This document shows, one piece after another, positions 6,860 to 13,346 of a DNA stretch of 13,346 nt. Made by a program: the position numbers and the translations under genes. Below the pieces are notes generated by a model. That model was not told the DNA's origin. It did no database searches and worked only from the letters and a program-made list of their open reading frames with translations. Position 1 is the stretch's first letter, and each line of letters begins with the position of its first letter. The DNA comes from JANSWP01 sp041941305 (lineage in GTDB: Bacteria; Bacteroidota; Bacteroidia; Chitinophagales; Saprospiraceae), in contig JBGTQJ010000110.1 of the NCBI GenBank assembly GCA_041941305.1, positions 1 through 13,346 on the forward strand, in the 5' to 3' direction.

Positions 6860-7708
6860 ATGAGAAATGTTTTTGCCCTTTCTGTAATATTGACAATTGC
6901 TACTTTCCAAATCAATTTTGCACAATCTATCTCTACTTTTATAAATGAAGTTTATTACATAGCCAACAATCCTGCTGAAAAAGGAGTCGAAATAGCAGGA
7001 CAAGCTGGAACGAACCTTGTGGGTTATGAAATTGTGGTTTATGCCCTTGATGGTACCGTTGCCTATACTGAATACATTTCTGCTGGTATCATTCCAAATA
7101 AACAAAATGGATATGGAACTATTTGGTATGAGGTTGACCAAACTGGTAACGGTGGTGGTCTTGCATTGGTTAGTCCGAATGGAGCAGTCGTTCAATTCAT
7201 CAGTTATGGAACCATCAATTTTGCAAATGTCATTATTACTGCAGTCGGTGGACCAGCCAATGGATTGACTTCGCAATATATTGGTACTCAGTTGATTACA
7301 AGTAATTCTTTGCAGCTTATAGGCACTGGATTGACCTATTTGGATTTTGTTTGGAATGTAGCTTCCGATGTGAGCGAAGGTGATGTAAACGATAATCAGC
7401 TTTTTAATGGCGCCCAATCCTATGTAGCTCCGGTAGGTGGAACACAGAATGAAATAAAAGAAGGTTTTGAAGTCAGTACATTTCCAAATCCTGTTGTAGA
7501 ATCACTTCAAATTCAATTTGCGACAGAATTAAAAGAGGAAGCGGTGATCGAATTATTTGATATCAGTGGTCGTATGATTTCTCAAAAAATAATTGAAGAA
7601 GGTAATATTTCAACCAAGCTGGATGTTACTTCTCAAAACCCGGGAAGATATGTATTAAACATTAGAACAAATAACACTTCAAAATCACAACTTATTGTAA
7701 AGCAATAG
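6860..7708 (+). CDS. Secreted lamin-tail-like domain protein with T9SS type A sorting domain
   Basis: The protein has 282 residues. Residues 1-21 (MRNVFALSVILTIATFQINFA) are a signal peptide. Residues ~25-180 resemble the lamin-tail domain found in many bacterial secreted proteins: FINEVYYIANNPAEKGVEIAG, then NLVGYEIVVYALDG, GYGTIWYEV, GGGLALVSPNGAVVQFISYG and a closing SLQLIGTG...FVW. Residues ~208-282 are a typical T9SS type A C-terminal sorting domain: FPNPVVESLQIQF, then VIELFDISGRMI and PGRYVLNIRTNN with a basic end (LIVKQ). It would cross the inner membrane by Sec and the outer membrane by T9SS, then be released or surface-attached. The binding target or activity is unknown. A candidate promoter lies at 6713-6743 and a stem-loop follows at 7724-7769. 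Confidence 0.88.
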   Translation: MRNVFALSVILTIATFQINFAQSISTFINEVYYIANNPAEKGVEIAGQAGTNLVGYEIVVYALDGTVAYTEYISAGIIPNKQNGYGTIWYEVDQTGNGGGLALVSPNGAVVQFISYGTINFANVIITAVGGPANGLTSQYIGTQLITSNSLQLIGTGLTYLDFVWNVASDVSEGDVNDNQLFNGAQSYVAPVGGTQNEIKEGFEVSTFPNPVVESLQIQFATELKEEAVIELFDISGRMISQKIIEEGNISTKLDVTSQNPGRYVLNIRTNNTSKSQLIVKQ

Positions 7709-7723
7709 TTTATAAACTCTTGG

Positions 7724-7788
7724 TTATGGCTTGCAAGGTATCCAAACTTGGCTGATTTGCAAGCCATAAGCTACATTTCTATTTTTTT
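7724..7788 (+). terminator. Stem-loop terminator candidate
   Basis: TTATGGCTTGCAA (7724-7736) and TTGCAAGCCATAA (7757-7769) are perfect 13-bp complements with a 20-nt loop, 16 bp after the stop of the lamin-tail-like gene. A run of seven T (7782-7788) follows 12 nt after the stem. The gap before the T-run is longer than ideal, so it may act as an mRNA 3'-end stabiliser instead. Confidence 0.55.
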
Positions 7789-7910
7789 CCTCATAAAATT
7801 CAAAATATCAGATGACGACTTTCCAGGAGCAAAAAGCCTGCATCTTTGACTCGGTTTTAGTAAAGAACAGGTTTGAAAAATTGTTTGGAAAGAAGTCAAT
7901 TTAAATAAAT

Positions 7911-7948
7911 GGTAGAAGCGGCTGAAAAGTCAGCCGCACATTTCTACC
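7911..7948. repeat. Two-part perfect hairpin upstream of the M36 protease gene
   Basis: The inner stem GCGGCTGA (7918-7925) and TCAGCCGC (7930-7937) has a 4-nt loop, AAAG. The outer stem GGTAGAA (7911-7917) and TTCTACC (7942-7948) stacks on it with only a 4-nt bulge (ACAT). That makes 15 paired positions in 38 nt. No U-run follows on either strand. It lies 113 bp before the protease ATG and may be a leader structure or a dispersed palindromic repeat. Confidence 0.6.
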
Positions 7949-8061
7949 TCCAACAAAAAATCAAATTTGAAGGCTATCTAAAACTAAATCGCCAAAAGCG
8001 GCGAGAAAACCCTTTCGGAAATAACAAATGAAATACGGAAGGAGAAGAGAAAGTATTTGCC

Positions 8062-11000
8062 ATGTTATTAAAAAAGTCAGGATGTACAGCTCTGTGGCTG
8101 TTGTCCGCCATTGCCATATTTGCACAAATCTCACAGGAATCAGTATTTAGCTATATCAATAGCAGGTATGAATCCTGGGGATTGACCCATGAAGATATTT
8201 CAGATTTGCGCATTACCGACTCACACGTCAGTTCTGTAAGTGGTGCAACGCATTTCTACCTGCAACAATTCTATCATGACATACCTGTGCGAGCTTTGGC
8301 AAGTGTACACTTCAACGCCGATGGCAAAGTCATCCATGAGACCCAAAGCCTCATCGCAAATATTTCTCAAAAAATAAAAAGGACATTACCGAAGCTGACT
8401 GCCCAGGAGGCAGTAATCGCTTCCGCAAAAATTTTAAACCTCCCCATTTCAAATCAATTGAAAACTTTGGATTCAAAGCATTTCAGTGTTGGAAAACATT
8501 GGTTTGAAAGCACCGAAATTTCTTTGAAGCCTATCTCTGTCTCATTGGTTTACGAAATCAATGAAAGGGGAAACCTGATTCTTTGTTGGGAAATGCTTAT
8601 TCATACACCTGATTTCCAAAATGTTTGGGAATTGCGTTTGGATGCCATTTCAGGCAAAGAGGTTGGTAGAGAAAATAGAATGGTGAAATGTGATTTTGAC
8701 TGTTCACATTCTTTTCAAAATGCTCAGTCTACTGGATTGGACCTGGAAACCAGAGTTTTGACTGACAATCACTTGCATTTAAAAGTAAAGGGAAGTCAAA
8801 AGCAGTCCGTTTTAAATCCAGTAAGCTTTGAGGGGCATTACCGGGCTTTTCATTGGCCCCTGGAATCGCCACTTTATGGCAATCGTTCTTTGAAAGCTGG
8901 GACTCAGATAGCAGATTCTACTGCTTCGCCCAATGGTTGGCACGACGATACAAACATGGCTTATGATCACACTCGTGGAAATAATGCTTTTGCAGTTTAT
9001 CTTCCAAATGGCCCTCCAGCAGTGGGTTTGCCAACAACATCGGCAATTACCAGAGATCCTGTCACAGGGACTTATATTTCGGGAAATGTACCAGTACCTG
9101 ACACCTTATTGAGATTTAATTATTTCAATAGCCTAAACAGTACTACAGGCACTGCATTTATCGAATTTGCCCTTACAAACCTTTTTGTCTGGAATAACAT
9201 CTGCCACGACGTTTTTTATTTGTATGGCTTTGATGAGGCAGCCGGAAATTTTCAGGAAACCAATACTTCAGGTATGGGAACAGGTAGTGATTTGGTGTTG
9301 GCAGGAGCCCAGGATGGAACCAATACAAATCAGGCAGCCTTTGTGCGTTCAGCAGAAGGAGATTATCCATATATGAAAATGCATCTATGGAATACCGCCC
9401 TGCCCGACTCTATTCTCGATTCGAGTTTTGACAACCTGGTCGTCGTTCACGAATATGTACATGGCGTGACTGGTCGGTTGCTTGGAGGTGGAAACACTAT
9501 TTCTTGCTTCAATGGTACTGAACATGGGGATGAAGGATGGAGTGACTTTTTTGGCTTGATGCTCACCATGCAGGATTTTGATGGAGATGGCACTTTGGAG
9601 GAAAACGTTATTCGTGAAGGCATTCGGGGGATTGGCAATTATTTGCGAAATGATGATTTAAGTGGTTGTACCTCCACTAATCCAAATGATACTTGTGGTT
9701 TGCGACCAACAGCTTATACCACAGATATGACCATCAATCCCTTTACGTATGGAGATGTACCGAACATGGCAGTTCCTCACGGAGTCGGTTTTGTCTGGTG
9801 TAGTATGCTTTGGGAAATGACCTGGAAACTCATCAACCAATATGGTTTTGAACCAGACATCACCAAAACAACCAGCACCGCAGGAAATATTCGGGCAATG
9901 AAACTCGTTATGGAAGGTATTAAGATGACTCCTTGTGGCATTTCTGCCTTAAATTTTATCGAAATGCGAGATGCCATTTTTGCCGCAGACACCGCACTTT
10001 ATGGTGGAGCAAATTACAATTTGATTTGGGAAGCCTTTGCAAAAAGAGGTTTAGGTGTGAGTGCGACCGCCGGCGGAAATGAAGCATTTGATTTACCTAC
10101 TATTTATACTCAAAAAAGAGTCGATAAAGAACAAGCCGAGATAGGAGAAAGCATTACTTATTCCATTACTGTTCAAAATAACCATACTGCTAATTTGACG
10201 AATGTATCAGTCACAGATATTGTACCTGCTCATTTGATGGTCACCAATATTTCATCAGGAGGCACCAACTCAGGAGGTACCATCACCTGGAATTTGGGAA
10301 CCATTGCTGTAAATGCCTCAGATTCTGTAAACTTTACCGCAACAATTCAGAATTCAGCGGATACCACTGCAATTTTATTCGAAAATGATCTCGAAAACTC
10401 AACAACTGAATTTGTTCCAGGAGGACTATGGCAATGGGTAGATAATGTACCTGCCGGGGCACATAGTGGTGACCGCTTTTGGGAGCATGCAGGTTATTCT
10501 ACTGTTACCGAAGGAAGTTTGGTTCTTAGCCTCACTCTGGATGGCTCAAAAAACAACCATCTAAGTTTTTGGCAGGATTTGGATACAGAAACGGGCTTTG
10601 ACGGTGGTGTGATTGAGTATTTATCAGGAACAGAATGGAAAGATTTAAGCACCCGAATTATTAAAAATGGCTACAATGGAGGGCTTTCCGGAAGATTACC
10701 TATCGGTCTTCCCACAACAACACTTGCAGGAAGAAGAGCTTATACGGGAATCACAAATGGATATTTTCAAACCATTATAGACCTCTCTGGCTTTAGTGGA
10801 AGTTCACAAATCCGGTTTCGATTTGCTACGGATAACTCCAATTCTGCTTACAATGGCTCCAATCCGGTATTGCCATTTGGCTGGCGGCTAGATGACTTTC
10901 AATTGTTGGATTTCAGCAATATTGAAAATGAAGCTTGTGCAACTGCAACCGGGCAAGGATTTTCCGATTGCGGGGATGTAGGAGATGTAGGAACCATCGT

Positions 11001-11565
11001 TTATGCCACCGGTGCCTTGCCCATTGAATTACTTAATTTTCAAGCTACTGGTAGAGAAAAAGATATTTTGTTGAATTGGTCAACAGCCTTTGAAACCAAT
11101 TTTGAAGGATTTGAAGTTCAAAGAAGTTTGGATACTAGAAACTGGAAATCCATTGGATGGCAGACTGCTCAAAATGCTAATTTCGGAGCATCCAATTATC
11201 AGTTCATTGATTTTGATGTACAACTCAATCAGGTTTACTATTATCGCTTGAAGCAATTGGATTTGGATGGAACATTCGAGTATTCAAAAATAGTTTCTGC
11301 CCAAATTGACCGAAAAGAATTTGACGTAAAAATATTTCCAAATCCGGCAACAGAAGTTCTGAATATTGTTTTTGGAAATGCTTTTAAGGACCCTTTGAAA
11401 ATCGAATTAATTAATCCCAATGGACAAAAAGTAAAATCAATAATACTGGAAGCTAATACTTCCTTTCATTCATTGAATATAAAAGACCTTGCACCTCAAT
11501 TGTATTTTCTAAAAATATCTGCAGGCAGAAAGGTCATCATTCGAAAAGTTACCAAAAAATACTAA
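8062..11565 (+). CDS. Secreted M36 (fungalysin-type) zinc metalloprotease with T9SS sorting domain
   Basis: The protein has 1167 residues. A signal peptide covers ~1-21 (LWLLSAIAIFA). Residues ~30-105 are an FTP-like propeptide (GATHFYLQQFYHDIPVRA). The catalytic domain spans about 290-680. The zinc site HEYVH is at 463-467, with H463 and H467 as ligands and E464 catalytic. The third ligand is probably E491 in GDEGWSDFF, matching GEGWSD of fungalysins. Residues ~687-770 form a DUF11 repeat (ITYSITVQNNHTANLTNVSV). Residues ~774-955 resemble a jelly-roll/MAM-type adhesion domain (LSFWQDLDTETGFDGG). A fibronectin-III-like segment begins at ~985 (ALPIELLNFQA), and the T9SS type A sorting domain covers ~1090-1167 (IFPNPATEVLNI). 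Fungal M36 enzymes are about 600 residues, so the extra length is the C-terminal add-ons. All active-site residues are present. The likely role is extracellular protein digestion. Confidence 0.95.
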   Translation: MLLKKSGCTALWLLSAIAIFAQISQESVFSYINSRYESWGLTHEDISDLRITDSHVSSVSGATHFYLQQFYHDIPVRALASVHFNADGKVIHETQSLIANISQKIKRTLPKLTAQEAVIASAKILNLPISNQLKTLDSKHFSVGKHWFESTEISLKPISVSLVYEINERGNLILCWEMLIHTPDFQNVWELRLDAISGKEVGRENRMVKCDFDCSHSFQNAQSTGLDLETRVLTDNHLHLKVKGSQKQSVLNPVSFEGHYRAFHWPLESPLYGNRSLKAGTQIADSTASPNGWHDDTNMAYDHTRGNNAFAVYLPNGPPAVGLPTTSAITRDPVTGTYISGNVPVPDTLLRFNYFNSLNSTTGTAFIEFALTNLFVWNNICHDVFYLYGFDEAAGNFQETNTSGMGTGSDLVLAGAQDGTNTNQAAFVRSAEGDYPYMKMHLWNTALPDSILDSSFDNLVVVHEYVHGVTGRLLGGGNTISCFNGTEHGDEGWSDFFGLMLTMQDFDGDGTLEENVIREGIRGIGNYLRNDDLSGCTSTNPNDTCGLRPTAYTTDMTINPFTYGDVPNMAVPHGVGFVWCSMLWEMTWKLINQYGFEPDITKTTSTAGNIRAMKLVMEGIKMTPCGISALNFIEMRDAIFAADTALYGGANYNLIWEAFAKRGLGVSATAGGNEAFDLPTIYTQKRVDKEQAEIGESITYSITVQNNHTANLTNVSVTDIVPAHLMVTNISSGGTNSGGTITWNLGTIAVNASDSVNFTATIQNSADTTAILFENDLENSTTEFVPGGLWQWVDNVPAGAHSGDRFWEHAGYSTVTEGSLVLSLTLDGSKNNHLSFWQDLDTETGFDGGVIEYLSGTEWKDLSTRIIKNGYNGGLSGRLPIGLPTTTLAGRRAYTGITNGYFQTIIDLSGFSGSSQIRFRFATDNSNSAYNGSNPVLPFGWRLDDFQLLDFSNIENEACATATGQGFSDCGDVGDVGTIVYATGALPIELLNFQATGREKDILLNWSTAFETNFEGFEVQRSLDTRNWKSIGWQTAQNANFGASNYQFIDFDVQLNQVYYYRLKQLDLDGTFEYSKIVSAQIDRKEFDVKIFPNPATEVLNIVFGNAFKDPLKIELINPNGQKVKSIILEANTSFHSLNIKDLAPQLYFLKISAGRKVIIRKVTKKY

Positions 11566-11606
11566 GAAACTGTTTTGAAATACATCAATAATTTTTTTAT
11601 GCCTAC

Positions 11607-11697
11607 TTTTTAATCACTCTTCGTTGCAAAAATCCTTATTTGGCTTTCCCGATAACTATCGGGAAACTCCGGTTTTTGCGCCTCAATTGATTAAAAA
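11607..11697. repeat. 91-bp nested imperfect palindrome
   Basis: Three pairs of arms share one centre. The outer pair is TTTTTAATCA (11607-11616) with TGATTAAAAA (11688-11697). The middle pair is GCAAAAA (11626-11632) with TTTTTGC (11673-11679). The inner pair is TTTCCCGAT (11645-11653) with ATCGGGAAA (11658-11666), with loop AACT. It starts 42 bp after the protease stop. The core CCCGATAACTATCGGG resembles palindromic repeats I recall from Bacteroidota intergenic regions. It could act as a bidirectional terminator or be a small mobile repeat. Confidence 0.7.
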
Positions 11698-11916
11698 TTA
11701 AGCTTTAAATAATTTCATTGACGATTTCAAAACGATGCAGTTATTTTTTAATCACTACCAAGACGTAAATAATATGGCAATCGTGGGGCGAATCTCACTA
11801 AACACATTTTGATTCGCTCCGTTTTATTGCTACAAAAAAATAGGTTTATAAAAGTTCTTTTTAACTACCCAAATCACCGAAGAATCATAAAAGTTTTGTG
11901 TTTAGTTCTTAACTAC

Positions 11917-11983
11917 CCTCCTTCTCCTCTCTTTATTTGAGCATACTGCTCATTCAAAAGAAAGGAGAATCAGGAGGTTTTTT
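11917..11983 (+). terminator. Long Rho-independent terminator
   Basis: The arms CCTCCT (11917-11922) and AGGAGG (11972-11977) close a long interrupted stem. It includes TCTCCT with AGGAGA, a TCTTT/AAAGA section and TGAGCA (11938-11943) with TGCTCA (11947-11952) around a 3-nt loop. Six T (11978-11983) follow the last G at once. It lies 350 bp past the protease stop and 234 bp before the lipoprotein ATG, so it may end a long 3' UTR, a separate small RNA, or act as an attenuator. Confidence 0.75.
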
Positions 11984-12217
11984 AAAACAATACCAAAACA
12001 TCTAAAAATCTGAGCCCTTCTTGTATCCAACGACATTGTTGGAGCGAACTAAATCAATGTATTATTCAACAAATTTTACGTAACCAAAAACAGGTTAAGC
12101 AGTCGATTTAGTGGAGACTAGATTCTGAATACAGTCCAAAATCAGATTGTTTTCAATGCCACTTTACTATTTCTCCTGACTTCAACCAGTATTCTTTAAT
12201 CTTTTAAATCAACACGT

Positions 12218-13204
12218 ATGAATTCCATGAAAAATTTGTTTTTAGGAGGCTTGGTGCTTTTATCTTTTGCCCTTTTGATGACCAATTGTACAAAAGATGA
12301 AAATGATGGAACAACTCCAACCATCAAGGGAACGGCTCAATTTGAAATCACAGATGCGCCAATTGATGATGCCAATGTCAAAAGCTGTTTTGTAACGGTA
12401 ACAGCAGTCAAGGTTGACGGGGAAGTCATCAGCGACTTTGAAGGCAAGCAAACAATAGACTTGCTGGCTTACCAAAATGGCAGTGTCAAATCATTGGGTT
12501 TGGCAGAATTGGAAGCAGGGACTTACAGCAACGTTTCCCTGGTTTTGGATTACGAAACAGATGCCAACGGCAATACTCCTGGTTGCTACATTCAAACTAC
12601 TGACAATGCCAAACACAGCCTACAAGCTACTTCCAGTAGCTCCAGCGAATTGGCTTTGAACACAGGAGAGTTTACCGTAGAAGAAAACAGCACGACCAAG
12701 CTCGTAATGGACTTTGACGTTCGAAAAGCTGTTAAAAGGCAAGAAAATTCAGCAGAGGACAAATACGACTTTGTAACAGAAAGTGAAATGAGGGCCTCTG
12801 TTAGAATGGTCGCCAAAGCTAAAACTGGCAAAGTCAAAGGGAAGTGCAAAGATGATTTAAACATGACCAATCGGATTGTGGTATATGCTTACAAACGCGG
12901 AGCATACAGCAAAAACACTGAAACCAAAGGACAAGGTTCCAGCCAAATTATGTTCAAAAATGCGGTCTCCAGTGCAGTAGCTGATGGAAATGGCAATTAC
13001 ACGCTTGCATTTTTGGAGGAAGGAGATTATGAATTGCATTTCTTTGGTTATGAAGACAGTGACAATGATGGCAAAATGGAAATCCAGGGTGAATTACAGT
13101 TAAGCCTGTTGGGCAATCTTGGTCTGGATTTGAATAATGTAAGCGTTGGTGCCAATGCCGAATTATCCATCGATGTTTCCATTACAGGAATTTTGCCTAT
13201 CTAA
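12218..13204 (+). CDS. DUF4382-like lipoprotein with C-terminal Ig-like domain
   Basis: The protein has 328 residues. The N-terminus is a lipoprotein signal: a hydrophobic stretch LFLGGLVLLSFALLM, then TNC with C24 as the likely lipidated cysteine, followed by TKDEND. The acidic residues after Cys fit Bacteroidota lipoproteins, some of which are surface-exposed. An in-frame ATG at 12227 (MKNLF) is an equally good start. Residues ~37-190 fit DUF4382: GTAQFEITDAPIDDANVKSC, then VTVTAVKVDG, an LEAGTYSNVSLVLDY element and KLVMDFDVRKAV. Residues ~215-328 look like a CnaB or carboxypeptidase-regulatory-like beta domain (DGNGNYTLAFLEEGDYELHF), with an Asp-rich loop DSDNDGKME that may bind calcium. 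The function of DUF4382 is not known. It appears to be monocistronic. Confidence 0.85.
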   Translation: MNSMKNLFLGGLVLLSFALLMTNCTKDENDGTTPTIKGTAQFEITDAPIDDANVKSCFVTVTAVKVDGEVISDFEGKQTIDLLAYQNGSVKSLGLAELEAGTYSNVSLVLDYETDANGNTPGCYIQTTDNAKHSLQATSSSSSELALNTGEFTVEENSTTKLVMDFDVRKAVKRQENSAEDKYDFVTESEMRASVRMVAKAKTGKVKGKCKDDLNMTNRIVVYAYKRGAYSKNTETKGQGSSQIMFKNAVSSAVADGNGNYTLAFLEEGDYELHFFGYEDSDNDGKMEIQGELQLSLLGNLGLDLNNVSVGANAELSIDVSITGILPI

Positions 13205-13274
13205 GGATCCCTTAAAGAATAAATTCGACATTTTAATGGCTTCTTTTGAGTCAAAGCTTCTTCTGCCAAAGGCA

Positions 13275-13290
13275 TCCCTTGTCCAAGGGA
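13275..13290. repeat. Short near-perfect palindrome after the lipoprotein gene
   Basis: TCCCTTG (13275-13281) and CAAGGGA (13284-13290) are perfect complements around TC. It is followed by CTGTC-ATGC-GACAG (13294-13307). No T-run follows, so termination is uncertain. It directly abuts the putative insertion-sequence end. Confidence 0.4.
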
Positions 13291-13294
13291 CTCC

Positions 13295-13346
13295 TGTCAT
13301 GCGACAGAAAGATTGAGCCGGAAAAACCGACAGAAAGATTGACCCC
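13295..13346. mobile_element. Probable terminus of an IS21-type insertion sequence (cut by window edge)
   Basis: A 15-bp direct repeat CGACAGAAAGATTGA occurs at 13302-13316 and 13328-13342, with a 26-bp period. The two copies are followed by GCC and CCCC. The block starts with TG (TGTCATGCGACAG, from 13295). IS21-family ends characteristically start with TG and carry two or more internal tandem copies of a transposase-binding motif, often reading like 'aa-ttgaccc'. No transposase gene is visible because the window ends, so the assignment is inference. Confidence 0.45.

Larger units (their letters stand above)
7709..8061. other. Intergenic region between two T9SS cargo genes
   Basis: The 353 bp hold no gene. 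It contains a terminator-like 13-bp stem (7724-7769) after the lamin-tail-like gene and a compact two-part hairpin (7911-7948) in the likely leader of the M36 protease gene. No exact TAnnTTTG was found. Near matches are CATCTTTG and CAAATTTG, each with one mismatch. A purine-rich stretch (GGAAGGAGAAGAGAAAG, 8038-8054) ends 7 bp before the protease ATG and may serve as a ribosome-binding region. Confidence 0.5.
11566..12217. other. Gene-free intergenic stretch (652 bp)
   Basis: No ORF of note on either strand. It holds a 91-bp nested palindrome (11607-11697), a 7-bp inverted repeat GCGAATC/GATTCGC (11788-11794 and 11811-11817), and a long terminator (11917-11983). A 6-bp hairpin TCCAAC/GTTGGA lies at 12026-12043. 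Short direct repeats are also present: TTTTTAATCACT at 11607-11618 and 11745-11756, and ATAAAAGTT with TTAACTACCC at 11848-11870 and again at 11887-11918. No exact TAnnTTTG promoter was found ahead of the lipoprotein gene. The density of structure suggests an untranslated RNA or remnants of repeats. Confidence 0.5.

Noticed and set aside
6836..7417. 193-codon minus-strand ORF
   Set aside because: It lies wholly opposite the well-supported lamin-tail-like T9SS cargo gene, and its composition shows no domain.

Overview
The window looks like Bacteroidota DNA, most likely of the Saprospiraceae type. This rests on family content: SprB-like repeats, a PorP/SprF fragment, two secreted proteins ending in type IX secretion system (T9SS) type A sorting domains, a DUF4382-like lipoprotein, weak or absent Shine-Dalgarno sites, and one good match to the Bacteroidota promoter form TTG-N20-TAnnTTTG. 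The assignment is inferred from families, not from a marker gene.

Layout. (1) Positions 1-1970, minus strand: the N-terminal 656 residues of a large repetitive surface protein that runs off the left edge, with two SprB-like repeats followed by five complete 84-85-residue Ig/PKD-like repeats and part of a sixth. (2) 1971-2959: a long gene-poor stretch with a nested palindrome, a smaller inverted repeat and a good minus-strand terminator. (3) 2960-4002, minus: an apparent broken gene fusion. A signal peptide plus the conserved start of a secreted 'SYQGVA' family runs out of frame into the C-terminal part of a PorP/SprF outer-membrane protein followed by thrombospondin type 3 repeats. (4) 4228-4849, minus: two tandem, 80-residue, gaplessly alignable HTH (XRE-like) mini-proteins. 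(5) 5203-6723, plus: a 506-residue helical protein I cannot identify, divergent from the HTH pair. (6) 6860-7708, plus: a lamin-tail-like secreted protein with a T9SS sorting domain. (7) 8062-11565, plus: a 1167-residue M36 (fungalysin-type) metalloprotease with FTP, DUF11, jelly-roll-like and T9SS sorting regions. (8) 11566-12217: a gene-free stretch with a 91-bp nested palindrome and a long Rho-independent terminator. (9) 12218-13204, plus: a DUF4382-like lipoprotein. (10) 13295-13346: tandem motifs resembling the end of an IS21-type insertion sequence, cut by the window edge.

How the genes relate. Most of the window encodes envelope or secreted material: an adhesin-like repeat protein, two T9SS cargo proteins, a lipoprotein and remnants of a T9SS-associated membrane protein. 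The exception is the cytoplasmic block at 4228-6723, two small HTH paralogues facing a large helical protein, which is the best candidate for an undescribed regulatory module. No rRNA, tRNA or CRISPR array was seen.
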